Assembly: GCA_900155495.1 (NCBI GenBank)
Contig: FTLJ01000416.1
Location: 1 to 41,933, forward strand
DNA: 41,933 nucleotides
Origin: Porogramme epimiltina
Lineage: Eukaryota; Basidiomycota; Agaricomycetes; Polyporales; Polyporaceae
Reading direction: 5' to 3'
Part shown: positions 31,562-41,933 of the stretch, piece after piece
Numbering within the stretch: position 1 is the first letter of the stretch
Layout of the letters: every line of letters begins with the position of its first letter
Program-made: the position numbers and the translations under genes
Notes under the pieces: model-generated
What the model was told of the DNA's origin: nothing
Databases searched by the model: none
The model's input: only the letters and a program-made list of their open reading frames with translations

Positions 31562-33550
31562 TGGAAGTGTGGTAGATGCAGGATCTCAATGGCCGAGTAC
31601 ACAGACGTGCGAGGAACTGTGCGGGCTGGCAATGTGTTGAACATGTATTGCGGAGGCTGACCTGGTAAATGCGAACATTGTGGCTGGTCATTTTCAAGCC
31701 GACTGGTAGCACGCAGGCGTTCTTTGTCTGCCAATAGCGTGCGATATGAAGCGGGAACAGTCATCTATGAATGGTCAGTATATGTTTGTCATTGAGCTGG
31801 TCCAACAAGTCGAAGTTTGCTCCTGCAGCAGGACGCGCAGCACTCATCAGACAGCTCCGATCACGTGGGGGCGTCGTGGGCCGTCGCCTCGCGGTTTCGC
31901 GCCGTCGGCCACTTTTTCTCGTGCAGCCATCTGGTTTGTTCCTCATCTCCTTCATCGTTTTGATTCCCAGAACACCGCACCTCGCCATCTACACGTGTGC
32001 GCATAGTTTTAGCGGCTGAAAACACGGACCTCGGATGATTCAGGTGCGGGCTGGGCTACTAGCTCACAAGTTCATATTGGTCCACATGTCGATGTCCTGA
32101 AGTTTACTTCACAGCCATGAAGTTACCCCAACGATCCTACCTCTCGTGGAACTCCGCCCTTTGGGGAACCTCCGCAGAGTCAATGCGTAAGTGTGACGCC
32201 ATAATTATGTGGTCGTGCTGAACCACTGGCACCGTATGTGCGAGGCTTTGGTCAGGAGACTTTGCATTATTGCCCTATACAGGTTACTTGCCGGTGCGCG
32301 TGAGGCTTACAACCCTTGGTATGCATACCCAGAAGGAAGGCTGGCCACCGGGTACGACAGTTGTGTGTCATGATCTTGTGAGAGATTGATGGCTGACCAC
32401 TACCCCAAGGTATAGTGCCCTATATGCGCTCTATTCCTGTGTCAACAGACGGGGAATGCGTGGCGCGCTTGCACCCACGAGGTCGTGTATGTCCCACGAT
32501 GCACGGCGTTGGGACCATACGACTTGTAAGGTCCGAGCGGAGACCAGTGCAAGAAGCTTCTCTCAGACTCGCGTACAGATCAACGCCCGACTCTGCAACC
32601 GGCCGCCTCCCCTAGCTGGTTCCCGCACCTCCCTATCGCAGAGAATCGCCGCTATCGGTGGGGCCATCGCGCCCGTGCTCTCTTATCGCCATTGGAATAC
32701 TTCCCCTGATGTCGGCGCCGGCCTTCTTGCTCAGTTCCGTGCGCTCTCCCACGACGCCTGCACGCATCCACCTTGCAACGCCCTGTTCAGCCTCCGACCC
32801 CCCTCCAGTCCCACCATTACGGCCTAAACGGCGGGAGCCCCTTGACGGCTCAGCATCCTTCTGATGCCCAACGTGCAAGTCTAGCCTGTTGACAGGCCCC
32901 AAGGTCATCACGGCGTCCTGTCTGGCTTATGTCCGGCCCTACCCAAGTATGGCGTTGCTCATACAGGGAACGACATTCACCATCTCTGCCCCCGGTAATC
33001 AGTTCTTCTGCCTCGAACAAGCATACTAGTCGTCGTACGATAAATCATGATTGTACTCCATACCACTCCTTCTATTCCTCTGTGAAAGGAGATTAATTCC
33101 ACCCTACCGCCGCTCAGCCTCCTATGCTTCTGCAGGCGAAGACATGACTCGTTCGCATCAGCTTACAACATGTCTGTGTATCCGCATCGCCGGAGCCTTC
33201 CTACCTCACCTGCAATGCCCCTAATGTCCCTGAACAATGAAGGTCTCCCTCATCAGACAGCAATGAACTTCCTCCTCGGCCAACGCGTCCACAGTCCTTC
33301 AAGGATGCCGTCGCCAGTGCCCTAGTATCCGTGCCGTTCACTCGCCGCAGGCACCCCGTCAATAACAAGCCAACGTTTCGACCCTCCTTCGTGTTGAGCC
33401 TCTCCAACATGGTGTGGACGTTCCTTGCCGCTCCACCGCCCCCATTCTGCCACCCATCCTCCTGGGAACGAATGGCCCTCGTTACTCAAGTTCCTTCCGT
33501 ACGGCCCTTCTGTGATCCCCTTATGGCGCCTTCTTTGACATAACGCCTCG
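31562..33550. other. Gene-poor region upstream of the thioredoxin/TPR gene
   Basis: No confident gene. An E-box CACGTG lies at 31862-31867. The only structured coding signal is the doubtful three-exon frame at 32117-32615. The rest has stops in all frames and mixed composition. Confidence 0.4.
32117..32615 (+). CDS. Hypothetical protein, three short exons (doubtful)
   Basis: A possible model is 32117-32186, 32283-32351 and 32416-32615, giving 112 residues. Both introns have usable borders (GTAAGT...ATACAG, 96 nt; GTACGA...TATAG, 64 nt) and phase closes. The product (start MKLPQRSYLSWNSALWG) matches no family I know, and the third exon looks unconstrained. Phase closure over two introns can occur by chance. 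Confidence 0.2.
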
Positions 33551-34862
33551 CCGGCACCAGCGGAGCGCGGGACCGCAGTTCGGTGGGCAGGTCCGAAGCG
33601 CCGTGGCCGCGAGAGACAGGTACGCCTCGAAGAAGTAAGCTTTCACGTGCGTTTTACTTCCACCGCTCCTGATCCCAGCGTCTAGCGTCCAGCGGGGGAA
33701 CGGCTGGGCGGCGCTCACTCGTGCGATGCTTGAGGCGCGCGGCAATAGAGCTCCTGTTTATTGCCCACGGGCGTTAGGTGGCCGTCAGACAAGATGGCTG
33801 GATGCCGCGGTGGCCATGAACATCCCGGTGGCATCATCGTCATACTTCAAGGCCTCCCGGTTGGCGCCGCGTGCTCGGTCCACTCGACAGCTCCGTCTGG
33901 GAAGCTCCCGCACGAGGAATCTGCCCGACACCGCTCAAGATGCCGCCACCTGCTAGCCGTATCGATGGATACTGGGCCCTTGTAGGGCCGGACGATGTGT
34001 ACCAAGGTGCAGGGCAGCGCACGGACTCCGGTCGGACGCCCGTGCGGCGCTTCCTGCTCACTTCTTACGTCGTGCCCGCCACCCACGAAACGAGAAGCGT
34101 GACCCAGGTTGCCCGCGGCAAGCCACACCATGCGAACCCGCGCGGCCGCGTTTGGGCACGGCATGCGGGGGCGTCGACGAGAACGTGAAGGGCGGCTGCG
34201 ATCGCGCGCGGAGGGGCCAATCCCTGCGCCGACCTGCCACCTCGCACGCGCCGCCTCTGCGTCAGTGACGACGCATCGATGAAGCCACCAGCCCACAAGG
34301 CGCGCATCGCGAGTCCCCTTCGCGGCGCGCGCGGGCGACTGCACCCGCTTCCCCGCGACACCGCCGGCGGCGCGCTCCATCGTGGCCCGCGGCCCGTGTG
34401 CAGGGTTCGAGTCTGCTGCTGGCCGCCTCGCGCCCTACCCGGGGCTGATTGGCCCGATTCTAGCCCCGGGCGGCTCATACACGGTCGCGCGCACGCACCG
34501 CTGCTGCCGCGCGCCTCCGTGTGCCCTTTGTGGCGGCCCAGCTGCTAGCCTCGTGCGTGTGCATTAGTGCAGCGCCTCTGAGCGTGCGTTCCCGCCGCGG
34601 CGCCGCAGGAACCGCTACGACTGCAGCAGCAGCGATGTTCTCCTCCCAACCTTGCTCCCCGACGCGCTATACCGCGCGATACGCGATAGGATGTCGCGGC
34701 GCCTCCGCAACCTTCGTCACCCGAGCTGGCGGGACACCGCGGGTGGCGCGCCGCCCTGCGTGCGAGTGGCATGACGAAGCTTCGAACTTCCAGAGCCTCG
34801 ACGCGCCGGGCGGTGTGGGTGCCGTAATGGGCGAGCTTCCGATCGCGATCCTGCGGGGATAC

Positions 34863-34884
34863 AGTGAAGCTTGAAGCTTACACT
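34863..34884. repeat. Small inverted repeat
   Basis: AGTGAAGCTT and AAGCTTACACT face each other around a single G, with one unpaired base. It directly precedes a TATAAA. Meaning unknown. Confidence 0.4.
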
Positions 34885-35241
34885 ATAAAGCATGCACCCG
34901 CCTACAGGCTCTGCGCCGGCGCGTGGGCCGCCCATGGACCGCTGCTAGCCCGGCCGTGGACCGTGGTCGGTCTCTCTAGCCTGACTCCGCTTTCGTGGCC
35001 TACCCCGGTCCTTCGCGGTTCGCGTACCTGGGCTCGCTCCCCGCACGCGTTTCGAGAGCCGTGCGCGGGGAGCAGGGGTCTGTAGCCACAACATCCGTGT
35101 TGTTTCGTCTGCGCCAACTTAGCCTGCAAATTGCCCCGGCGGCCGCCCACGATGCAAAAAGCGAAAATGCAAATGCCAAGACTACGTGAACTGCTTGACG
35201 ACGCTAACAAACGTTTCGTTGTCGGGCGATCGAGCGTCGTC

Positions 35242-35265
35242 GAGAGCGTGAACATACACGCTCTT
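35242..35265. repeat. Inverted repeat / hairpin
   Basis: GAGAGCGTG, loop AACATA, CACGCTCTT: a stem of eight Watson-Crick pairs plus one G-T. Outer segments GATCGA and TCGATC could extend the pairing across an asymmetric internal loop. Confidence 0.6.
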
Positions 35266-35308
35266 CGGTCGATCTTACCACCAAGTGGGGCGGGGACGAT
35301 GAACCGCG

Positions 35309-35510
35309 ATTGGCCCGCCCCTTCAAGATGAGCCGCGCCCGCGGCTTGTAAGGGACGCGCGGTTCGGCGCCGTGCACCGGAGCCGCGAGGCACGCGTGCG
35401 CGGCGCGCGATTGGCTGCTCGCCCTGCTCCAGCTTACGAGCGAGCTCGACGGCGGGGCGCGTTACATGTCGAGGCTTACTTCTATCCGACCCCCCGACGC
35501 GGCGGCCAAT
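35309..35510. promoter_or_regulatory. Cluster of three CCAAT boxes
   Basis: ATTGG at 35309-35313 and 35410-35414 (CCAAT on the reverse strand) and CCAAT at 35506-35510, in a GC-rich setting, resemble binding sites of the fungal HAP/NF-Y complex. No known gene start lies close by, so any promoter here would serve an unrecognised transcript. Confidence 0.35.
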
Positions 35511-38070
35511 CCGACGGGCTCGGTTCGCAGCCCGACGCGTCGAAGGAAATATCGGGCGAATTGTTGTTGGGATATAACCGGATGATGGCTGATGGGGCCC
35601 CGGCGGGAGGAGGGTGCGGGGAGCGGACGAACGGATGATCCGGGAGAGGGGACCCCGCCGTGCGCGGGGCAGGGGGCCCAGGTCCTGCTGAACCGTTCGT
35701 GCGGGCGCGGGCAATTTGGTGAGGGCTCCGCGGGGTCGGGTAAGTGCTTTCCTGGGGTTAACGCTAAGTGCTTACCGAGACTTACAAGGCAGGTGCATCA
35801 GCGACATTGGCGGCTCTGGCGGGATTGGGTGCTTACTTTCGCGGGGCGCATCACATCTAATCCTCATCTTTTCCGCGATCGCATCTCGCGTTGCCGCAAC
35901 GTCGAGCATACCACAAGGTTCAACGCGGGCAAGTACGTACGAGGATACGTACAGATGGGCCAATCTCATTATTGTATCCCGTAGACGCTAGGTATACTTG
36001 GGGATTCCCTAGAAGTTTGGGGACGTGAACCTGGATGAGGTCTCCGCCAACCCTCCTAGCAAATCCGGCAGCCCCAAGATGTCGTGAAGTTTCCTGACAG
36101 GCTACTGACTTCGGCCACCGACGAGCATTCATCCGATCCTTCCTGGGGGATGCCGTCAGGTAAGGCTTGGTTCGCTGGTAGCGGCCATTTTAGGTAATCC
36201 TTCTACGAACACCTTAGTCTTCGAAATCTCTCCGTCCAACAGTACTCACTGAAGCCTCACATCTTACAGGCAGCGCGCAATGGCCGCACGGTCATTCCTC
36301 GCGTTCCTATGACGTTGCCTTCCACCGGAGGTGACGTCGTGGGAAGCCCAGACCTCCGTCGACTCGTCTTCGTCCCCGTTATCATCAACGCCGACGGCGG
36401 AGCGGAGGGCGCATCACGGCGGACCGCGCGGTCGCGGCGGACTTCACTCCCTTCCCGTGCACTTTTTTCTCTCTAGGCGACCGGCGGTCTACGGCCGCAA
36501 ACGTTCTCGTCCGCGCAAGAACGACCAGCCGCCACGCCGTAGACGTCAGCGCGCGACGGGGGTGTCTTCCCCCTTCCCCTGCGCAGTGGCGGCGGCGACG
36601 AGGTGGTAGTGTGGCTACGGGGCGCGCGCCCAACCCGTCCGGCTTCGAACGTCCAGAACAGGAGCGGTCCGAGGAAGCTCCGCGCGCCTGGACCACCAAC
36701 GTCCAACGCCCCGCCATTCAGCCACGCGGTGGTGGCAGCTGCAGGCTGCAGCACCACCACCAGGGGCTGCGGTAGAACGCCCCAAGTCCCCGGAGTCCCA
36801 ATATGGGCAACTCGATCCTGCTTAGAAGCCACGGCAGACGGCGTTCATTTACAGCCCTCATCGCTGGGCCCTGGCTCCCAGCATACGCTAGGGGGACACG
36901 CGACCGTGGGTGCGTCGCACAGCCTGCGGCCTGCGCTGGACGCTCGCGGCTCCTGGCCACACCTTGCGCACGCGCGCGGGCCACCGGAGCTGAGCTCAGC
37001 ACCGGTGCAGCAGCACCAGCAGCAGCACGCTCGACGCTTCCCCGCGGCGAGCCCCAGGGCACGCCGCTTCGGAGGGAAGCCATCGCGCAGCGCGCATCTC
37101 CGGCCGATCGAGCTAAGCAGCGAGCGATGCCACACCTCCCACCAGCCCAGTGAAGGCCAAAGCAGTCCCGCGCACCGGCAGCTGGCGCGCGGGTCGGCAC
37201 TCACAGCCACGCGCGCGGGAGGGGGTATGAGGGGAAGCGCAGGGGCGAGAGCGTGCGCCCCGCGCGCCCCAACGTGACCGCGCCGCCGGGCACTCGCCGG
37301 GCGTGCGGTGCGGCGTGTCGCGGTCACGCCACCCGCGCGCGCGTGCCCGCGAGCTGAGCCTATGTCCCGCGCCTGGAAGTCGCGGATTCCCTGCTGCGGC
37401 GTCGAATCGGTCGCGAGCCAGAAGCACGCGCCGATCGCGCGCCCGGGGGGCAGGCACCATTCAGTCTGGCAGGTGGCCGGCTTGCTGGCTGGCAGGCGGG
37501 CGGGCAGCAGCCCCAAGTGGTGCGCCGTGGCCACACTGGCCACCGCCTGGCGCAGGTGCAGCACCGCGCAGCGCGTGCGCGCACACACGCACCAACTTCC
37601 GGGAGCGTAGGTACGTGTGTGTCGATCCCACAGCGGTTCTGCGTCTCGTCGTGCCAAGTCACCCGCAGCTTGCCTTGCCTTGCCTCGATCCTGACGCGCC
37701 GCCTGCAGCACCCCCCGCACCGGACATTAACCATCGACCGATCGCCTATCTCGTCCAGCCCTCCAGACCTCCAGCCTCAGCTGCACACTCCGCCCGCAAC
37801 CGCCCGCAGCGCGCGCGTCCTCGTCGACCCCGCACGAGCACGAGCGCGGGCGCGCGGCAACTCGAATAATGGCCTGTGGCTAGCGGGCAGCACCCGCCTG
37901 CCCGGAGCCGCCCGCCGCGTCGCCCCCCAGCGGCGTGCGTGTGCGCTATTGCCCCCGCTCCCCCGCCCGGACATTCACCGGGCGCGCGGCCGCGCCTCCC
38001 CAGCTCCGCCTTAGCTAACCCCCGCGAAGGGCCCACGCCACGACGCGACGCGACGTCGAACACCCGAGAC

Positions 38071-38130
38071 ACCTTCGCCTTCGCATTCGACCTTCGCCAA
38101 GTTCGCTTGCGACCTTCGACCTTCCTTCGC
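38071..38130 (+). repeat. Degenerate CTTCG short tandem repeat
   Basis: CCTTCG-like units recur about nine times with small shifts (CCTTCG, CATTCG, ACCTTCG, CTTGCG). A GCGAC triplet repeat lies just upstream at about 38041. It appears non-coding. Confidence 0.5.
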
Positions 38131-38759
38131 GCGGGCGCACCCGCGCGCGTGCGCGTCCGGCCGCGCGGGGGCTCCTGCCACGGCACGGGATCTCCGCCGC
38201 CGTTCTCGCATTCCGCTCAATGTCCTAGGATGCCGGCGGGAACGCGCGGGAGGGTGGAAGGGGCAGAAGGGGTAGGTAGAAGGGGGGGGGGAAGTGGCAG
38301 AAGGAGGAAGGAAGGGGAGACAGCAGCCATCCTTCGCTGCGAACGCCGCTCCCGCTGGCAGGCCGGCCGCGCGATCGTCGACCGTCCCGTCCCAGCCCTG
38401 CGGGCCGCTCAGTGCTGCCCAGTCCTGATATTTCCTCCCTCCTACCGGTTATGGACGTACTGCAGTTCTAGCAGCGCGCGCATGGAAATAATACGGTCGA
38501 AAATCACACGAAATCACGCATGTGCACGGAGGGGATTAACTGCCTCAATTAATTGTACGCGTATCTTTTGGCCTCTCCCTCTCTCGAAGACGGCGGGTGG
38601 CAGCGGCAGCGGCGGTAGCGGTGGCGCGGCGGCGCGGGGGTGGTATGCGAGCCAGGCTATAGTACAAGGGGTGGAGGGTGAGGGGCGCCGCCCGCTCGCG
38701 GCCGTGCGCATAGTCAAGGGTCCCAATCGTGTGGTGGTGGGCGGGGGGCGGGAGCAGTA

Positions 38760-39480
38760 AGTAAGTACCAAGACCAGTAAATGAGGGAGGATCGAGAGGA
38801 GAGAGGAGAGAGAGAGAATGATAGAAAAATAGATGAGAGAGAAAGACGGGGAGAGAGATGCGGGAGATAGACAGCGCGCGGCGGGGGCATTATACAGATA
38901 CACGGGGAAGGCCGCCATGAGAGGGGGGCGGCTTCCGGGGAGGCTACTTGGTCGTCGTCATCGTCAGAGGGGCGCGGGCGTGAATGGGCGGGCGGGGCAC
39001 CATAAGCGAGATATAGATGTGAAGTGGGCAGGCAGAGCGAGGGGCGACGGAGGAGGGGCCGGTGAAGGGGGAGGGGGTTGAGGGTTGGCCAGGCAGGGGA
39101 GCGGACGGGGACGTAAGGGGCTAGCGGGCAATGCTCGCGCAGCACCGGCATGATGGGGCGGAAGGCGAGAGGGGGAGGGGAATCATCACAGAAAAGGGGA
39201 GGGGGAAGGGGAAGGGGGGGATGTGCGAGGGCAGCAGGGGGGCAAGAGACGGGCGAGCGACTGGCGGACGACGGCAATAATACACAGCGATGAGATAGAC
39301 GGCGGACACGAGAGACAGGAGGCGGCATGGGCATAAGCGGCATGTGTGTGTCATAGCGGGCATCGACCAGCAGCAGCAGCGGGAAGCGGGGGGGAGGCGA
39401 GGGACAAGGTGGGAGGAAGAGAGGGGAGGGAGGGGGGCGCGGCGGCCGGCAGGCGGTAAACCACCGCGGGCCACCGCAGT
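38760..39480. repeat. Purine-rich low-complexity tract, likely 3' UTR of the bHLH gene
   Basis: On the + strand this stretch is dominated by GA and G runs (GAGAGAGAG, GGGGAGGGG); on the bHLH sense strand it is therefore C/T-rich. It starts right after the bHLH stop. Whether it is transcribed cannot be seen. It contains a perfect G-quadruplex motif. Confidence 0.5.
39196..39220 (+). other. G-quadruplex motif
   Basis: Four G runs of 4, 5, 4 and 7 are separated by loops of 1, 2 and 2 adenines. This meets the strict G4 consensus. It lies on the template strand of the bHLH gene, about 270 bp past its stop. Confidence 0.75.
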
Positions 39481-39489
39481 CCGCGCGCC

Positions 39490-41933
39490 TCATGAGACCT
39501 CCATGCCGTCCGCGCGGTCGCTCTCCTTCTTGACCTTCACGCCCGCGCCCACGCTCGCGCTCTTGCCTTTGCGCCCGAGGCCGAGGCCGACGCGCTTGCC
39601 CGCGGGCGGGCGCCCGTCGCGGCCCTTGCGCCCGCGCTCGACGACCTCGTCCATCTCCTCGTCCCCGTCCTCGTCCCCGTCCTCGCCCTCCCCGACGTCG
39701 TCGTCGTCCAGCAGCAGGTCGTCGTCCATGCTGCTCCCCGGCGACACCCCCGTCCCGGACGTCGACGGCCGCTCCATCTCGTGGTCCGCGTGCTCCGTGT
39801 CCTGCTCCATCTCCTCCACGCTCGGGAGGTCGAACCCGGTGAAGCTCTTGCGCATGCTCCCGCGGCGCGGGCGGCCGCCGCCGTTCGTGTGCGCGGCAGC
39901 GCCGTTGGGTACGCTGCCGCCGTTGAGCAGGCCGAACGCGTCGACCTCGTCGTGCAGCTTCATCTCGCCGTCGCTGTCCGCGCCCGCCGCGGAGCCCGCG
40001 GGGACGTCCCCGTTGCGGAACGCCTGCAGCTGCTGCTCGAGGTCGCGGTTGCGGTTCGCCTGCGCGCTCACGAGCTGCTGCAGGTAGCGGATGTACTCGA
40101 CGCTCTTGCGCAGGATCATGCCCTTGTTCGCCTTGACCGCGTTGCCCTCCGCCGTGCCGTTGGCCGCGCTCCCGCCGGTCGTCGTCGTCGGCGTCGACGC
40201 AGGGTTCGGGTCCTCGGGCTCGACGCTCCCGGATCCCTCTTTTTTCTCGCCGGTGTTGTTAATGGTAACGCCGAAGAGCAGGTCCTCGCCCGTCGCTTGC
40301 GACAGGGAGGCGGGCACCGTCATGGTCGCTTCTCACGGCGGCCAGGATCAGACGGGGCTCGAAACGGGCAGGCTCAGACAGAAAAAAAACACACCATTCG
40401 GATCAAGAAGGCACTCGGGGATGAGCGTGGCGAGCTCCGAGATCTTCTCGTTGATGTTGTCCCTGCGGCGACGCTCAACAGCATTGTGGGACTCGCGCCT
40501 TCGGCGGCGCTTCTCGTTGGCAATTATCGCCCTGCTTTCCCGCAGTACGTCATGCGGAGAAACGGATTCGAATCAGGCAGGGGCAGATCGCGAGGGAGTG
40601 CGGCGCAAGATGAGCGGGCGGACGGCGCGGAAAATCGAGATGATCAACGCACTGTTTCGTAGCCAAGTCGTCTGGGGGGGTCTCGCCGCCCTTCTGCATG
40701 CCGACCATGCCCATACCGGGCACGTTCACCTCCTTGGGACTGACGCCGAGACCTACGCTGCCGAGACTGGTCCCACCGTTGAACGCGCTGAAGCCTGGGA
40801 AGGGGATGCTCATTCAAGACGCGCGCTACATGGGGTACGAGTACGCGGAACGCACCATGGACGCTCTCGGGGGTGGGGAGGCCAAACTCGTTACCTTGGC
40901 CCTGGGGCATGAACCAGCCGCTGGTGTGGAGGCTGAGGGGGCTGGCGGGGCCGCGTCCCTGGCCGCTGGCGCCGTTGGGGATGACGAGGGGCTGTGTGTG
41001 GCCGCGATGGAGCGGGGGTGGCGATACGCTCGAGACGCTGTTGCGCTTGGTGCGGGGGCGGCGGGCCGGGCCGCCGTTGGTGCTCGGGGGGTTTGCGGGG
41101 TCCAGGCTGGCGGGCGGAGCGCGGGACCGTGACCGGCTCCTGGAGAACTCGGTTCCTGCTCCGTTCGCAGAGACGGGCGAGGGGGTCTGCCGTTGGCCGT
41201 TGGGCTGGCCGTTCGAGAGGTGGAAGTCCGGGTTCGTGCCCAGGTTCGAGAACGACGAGATGCCGGACAGGTTCGATATATGCGACGAGTACGACGACGG
41301 CTCGGCGCCCGAGAACGGGTTGCCGCCGTTGGTGGTCGGCGAGGACGGGTTGTTGGACGGGGGCTCGTAGCGCATGGAGGAGCCGATCGCGGGGACGGTC
41401 GAGTTGAAATGGGAGTGGGCGGTGAACTCGTGGAGGGGGTGGCCATTGTGGACCGAGGACGGGCCGTGGAGATTGGAGGAATGGAGGGAGGAGGCGGGGG
41501 GGAGGGAGAAGGAGGGGGTCTGGTGGCTGAAATGGTTGTGATGGGACGATTGGTGGTGGGATGTGGGGGCGGAGATGTCGAAGATGTTGTGGGTGTGGTG
41601 GGATCTGTAATCGTCGTATGCGCCGGGGGAGTGGGTGGAACGTTCGTGCGAGCTGTTGTGGGGGTGGCCCTGGGAGGGGGTCGCGATGAGAGAGGCCAGC
41701 TCGTCGGAGAAGTCCATTGCGTTGCCGGAGTGGTCTGCGGGGGTCGCTGCGGCGGAGGGGAACTTGCGGAAGGAGTCGGGGACGGAGAAGAGAGGGGGGA
41801 CGAAGAGGTTGTCGAACTGGGAGGCGGAGGAGGAGGGGGAGGAGGCCTGGGCGTTGGGGGGCGGGGAGGGGGGCGAGTTGGTGGGGGGAGGGGACGGGAG
41901 GTGGAAGCCCTCTGTGCGGGAGAGGACCTGTGG
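39490..41933 (-). CDS. bHLH-zipper transcription factor, MiT/TFE-like, 5' end beyond the window
   Basis: Visible exons: 40856-41933 (open to the edge), 40653-40794, 40395-40531, 39490-40328; 731 codons are visible in one phase. The N-terminal half is a disordered Ser/Pro/His/Asn-rich region. The basic region and helix 1 (RRRRRESHNAVERRRRDNINEK, i.e. RRRRRESHNAVE then RRRRDNINEK) have the His-Glu-Arg pattern of E-box CACGTG binders, and helix 2 is NKGMILRKSVEYIRYLQQL, followed by a short leucine-zipper-like helix. The loop between the helices is about 65 residues. The tail has an acidic run (DDDLLLDDDD) and a basic end. An ATG at 41717 could be a start, but the frame stays open upstream, so the true start is probably outside. 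CCACAG at the very edge could also be a splice acceptor. Confidence 0.88.

Larger units (their letters stand above)
33551..38500. other. GC-rich gene-poor block
   Basis: Almost 5 kb with no recognisable gene. It is very rich in G, C and CpG, so long open frames occur on both strands, but their translations are Arg/Ala/Pro-rich with no domain. It holds three CCAAT-type boxes (35309-35313 and 35410-35414 as ATTGG, 35506-35510 as CCAAT), a TATAAA at 34884-34889, two intron-like segments (35740-35792, 36160-36269), a strong hairpin (35242-35265) and a degenerate TTCG-type short repeat (38071-38130). Confidence 0.4.

Noticed and set aside
34401..34430. B-box-like GGGTTCGAGTCTG, possible tRNA
   Set aside because: No A box, acceptor pairing or terminator at suitable distances.
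36725..36770. GGTGGTGG and CACCACCACC facing each other, possible hairpin
   Set aside because: The pairing breaks after six or seven bases and the centre is a short GCTGCAG duplication; it is weaker than ordinary GC-rich background would allow me to claim.
36845..37720. Reverse frame of 291 codons in the GC-rich block
   Set aside because: Composition is Arg/Ala/Cys/Pro-rich as expected from random GC-rich DNA, with no motif, no suitable promoter and overlapping open frames on the other strand.
37876..38760. Forward frame of 294 codons in the GC-rich block
   Set aside because: Low-complexity Arg/Pro/Gly translation running into the purine tract; no family resemblance.
39344..40662. Two long + strand frames over the bHLH gene
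   Set aside because: They are antisense to Asp/Ser/Gly-rich bHLH exons, with Ser/Pro- or Arg/Val-rich translations lacking any domain.
1..41933. CRISPR arrays, bacterial-type operons, rRNA genes, transposon terminal repeats
   Set aside because: None seen: genes are intron-rich and eukaryotic, no regularly spaced repeats occur, and no transposase or reverse transcriptase motifs were found.

Overview
This window looks like compact nuclear DNA from a filamentous basidiomycete, most likely an Agaricomycete; a wood-decay Polyporales type is a guess from gene style and high GC. Nearly every gene is split by many short GT-AG introns (about 50-75 nt). Coding sequence is GC-rich, promoters are pyrimidine-rich, and the gene set (MOV10-type helicase, NIPA transporter, RUS/DUF647 protein, P450 beside a secreted FAD oxidase, F-box protein, DUF255 protein, bHLH-zipper factor) is fungal. 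I rebuilt spliced models by hand. Codon phase closes exactly in ten of the eleven main genes, one of which runs off the right edge; the aminopeptidase was checked by phase over its first eleven exons and by motif after that.

Layout, left to right. 1-701: a Pol III-like element and the helicase promoter. 702-4245 (+): SF1 RNA helicase with N-terminal zinc fingers. 4494-7716 (-): Xaa-Pro aminopeptidase P, convergent with the helicase. 7717-9180: divergent promoter region. 9181-10868 (+): NIPA-type Mg2+ transporter. 11334-12070 (+): mitochondrial ribosomal protein uS7m. 12309-14450 (-): class-3-like aldehyde dehydrogenase. 15404-17281 (-): RUS/DUF647 protein. 17853-20882 (-) and 21575-24573 (+): a divergent pair, cytochrome P450 and secreted BBE-like FAD oxidase, a plausible small oxidative tailoring unit. 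25502-26954 (-): F-box protein. 27237-30450 (+): mitochondrial DUF255/SPATA20-type protein. 30571-31561 (-): thioredoxin-like/TPR fusion without a CxxC. 31562-39489: almost 8 kb with no confident gene, GC-rich in its centre and purine-rich at its right end. 39490-41933 (-): bHLH-zipper transcription factor, cut by the right edge of the window.

The most unusual signal is in gene architecture. Seven microexons of 7 to 22 nt lie in six different genes, and several encode catalytic or cofactor motifs (DYR before HGTGHGVG in the aminopeptidase, the I-helix GGADT of the P450, GYSACH of the CHWC motif in the DUF255 protein). Two introns use GC-AG borders. The P450/FAD-oxidase pair alone carries three introns of about 400 nt. 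Other points are a Cys-to-His change at the usual second FAD linkage site, a bHLH with a loop of about 65 residues, and a TTAGGG motif in the middle of a 282-bp bidirectional promoter.
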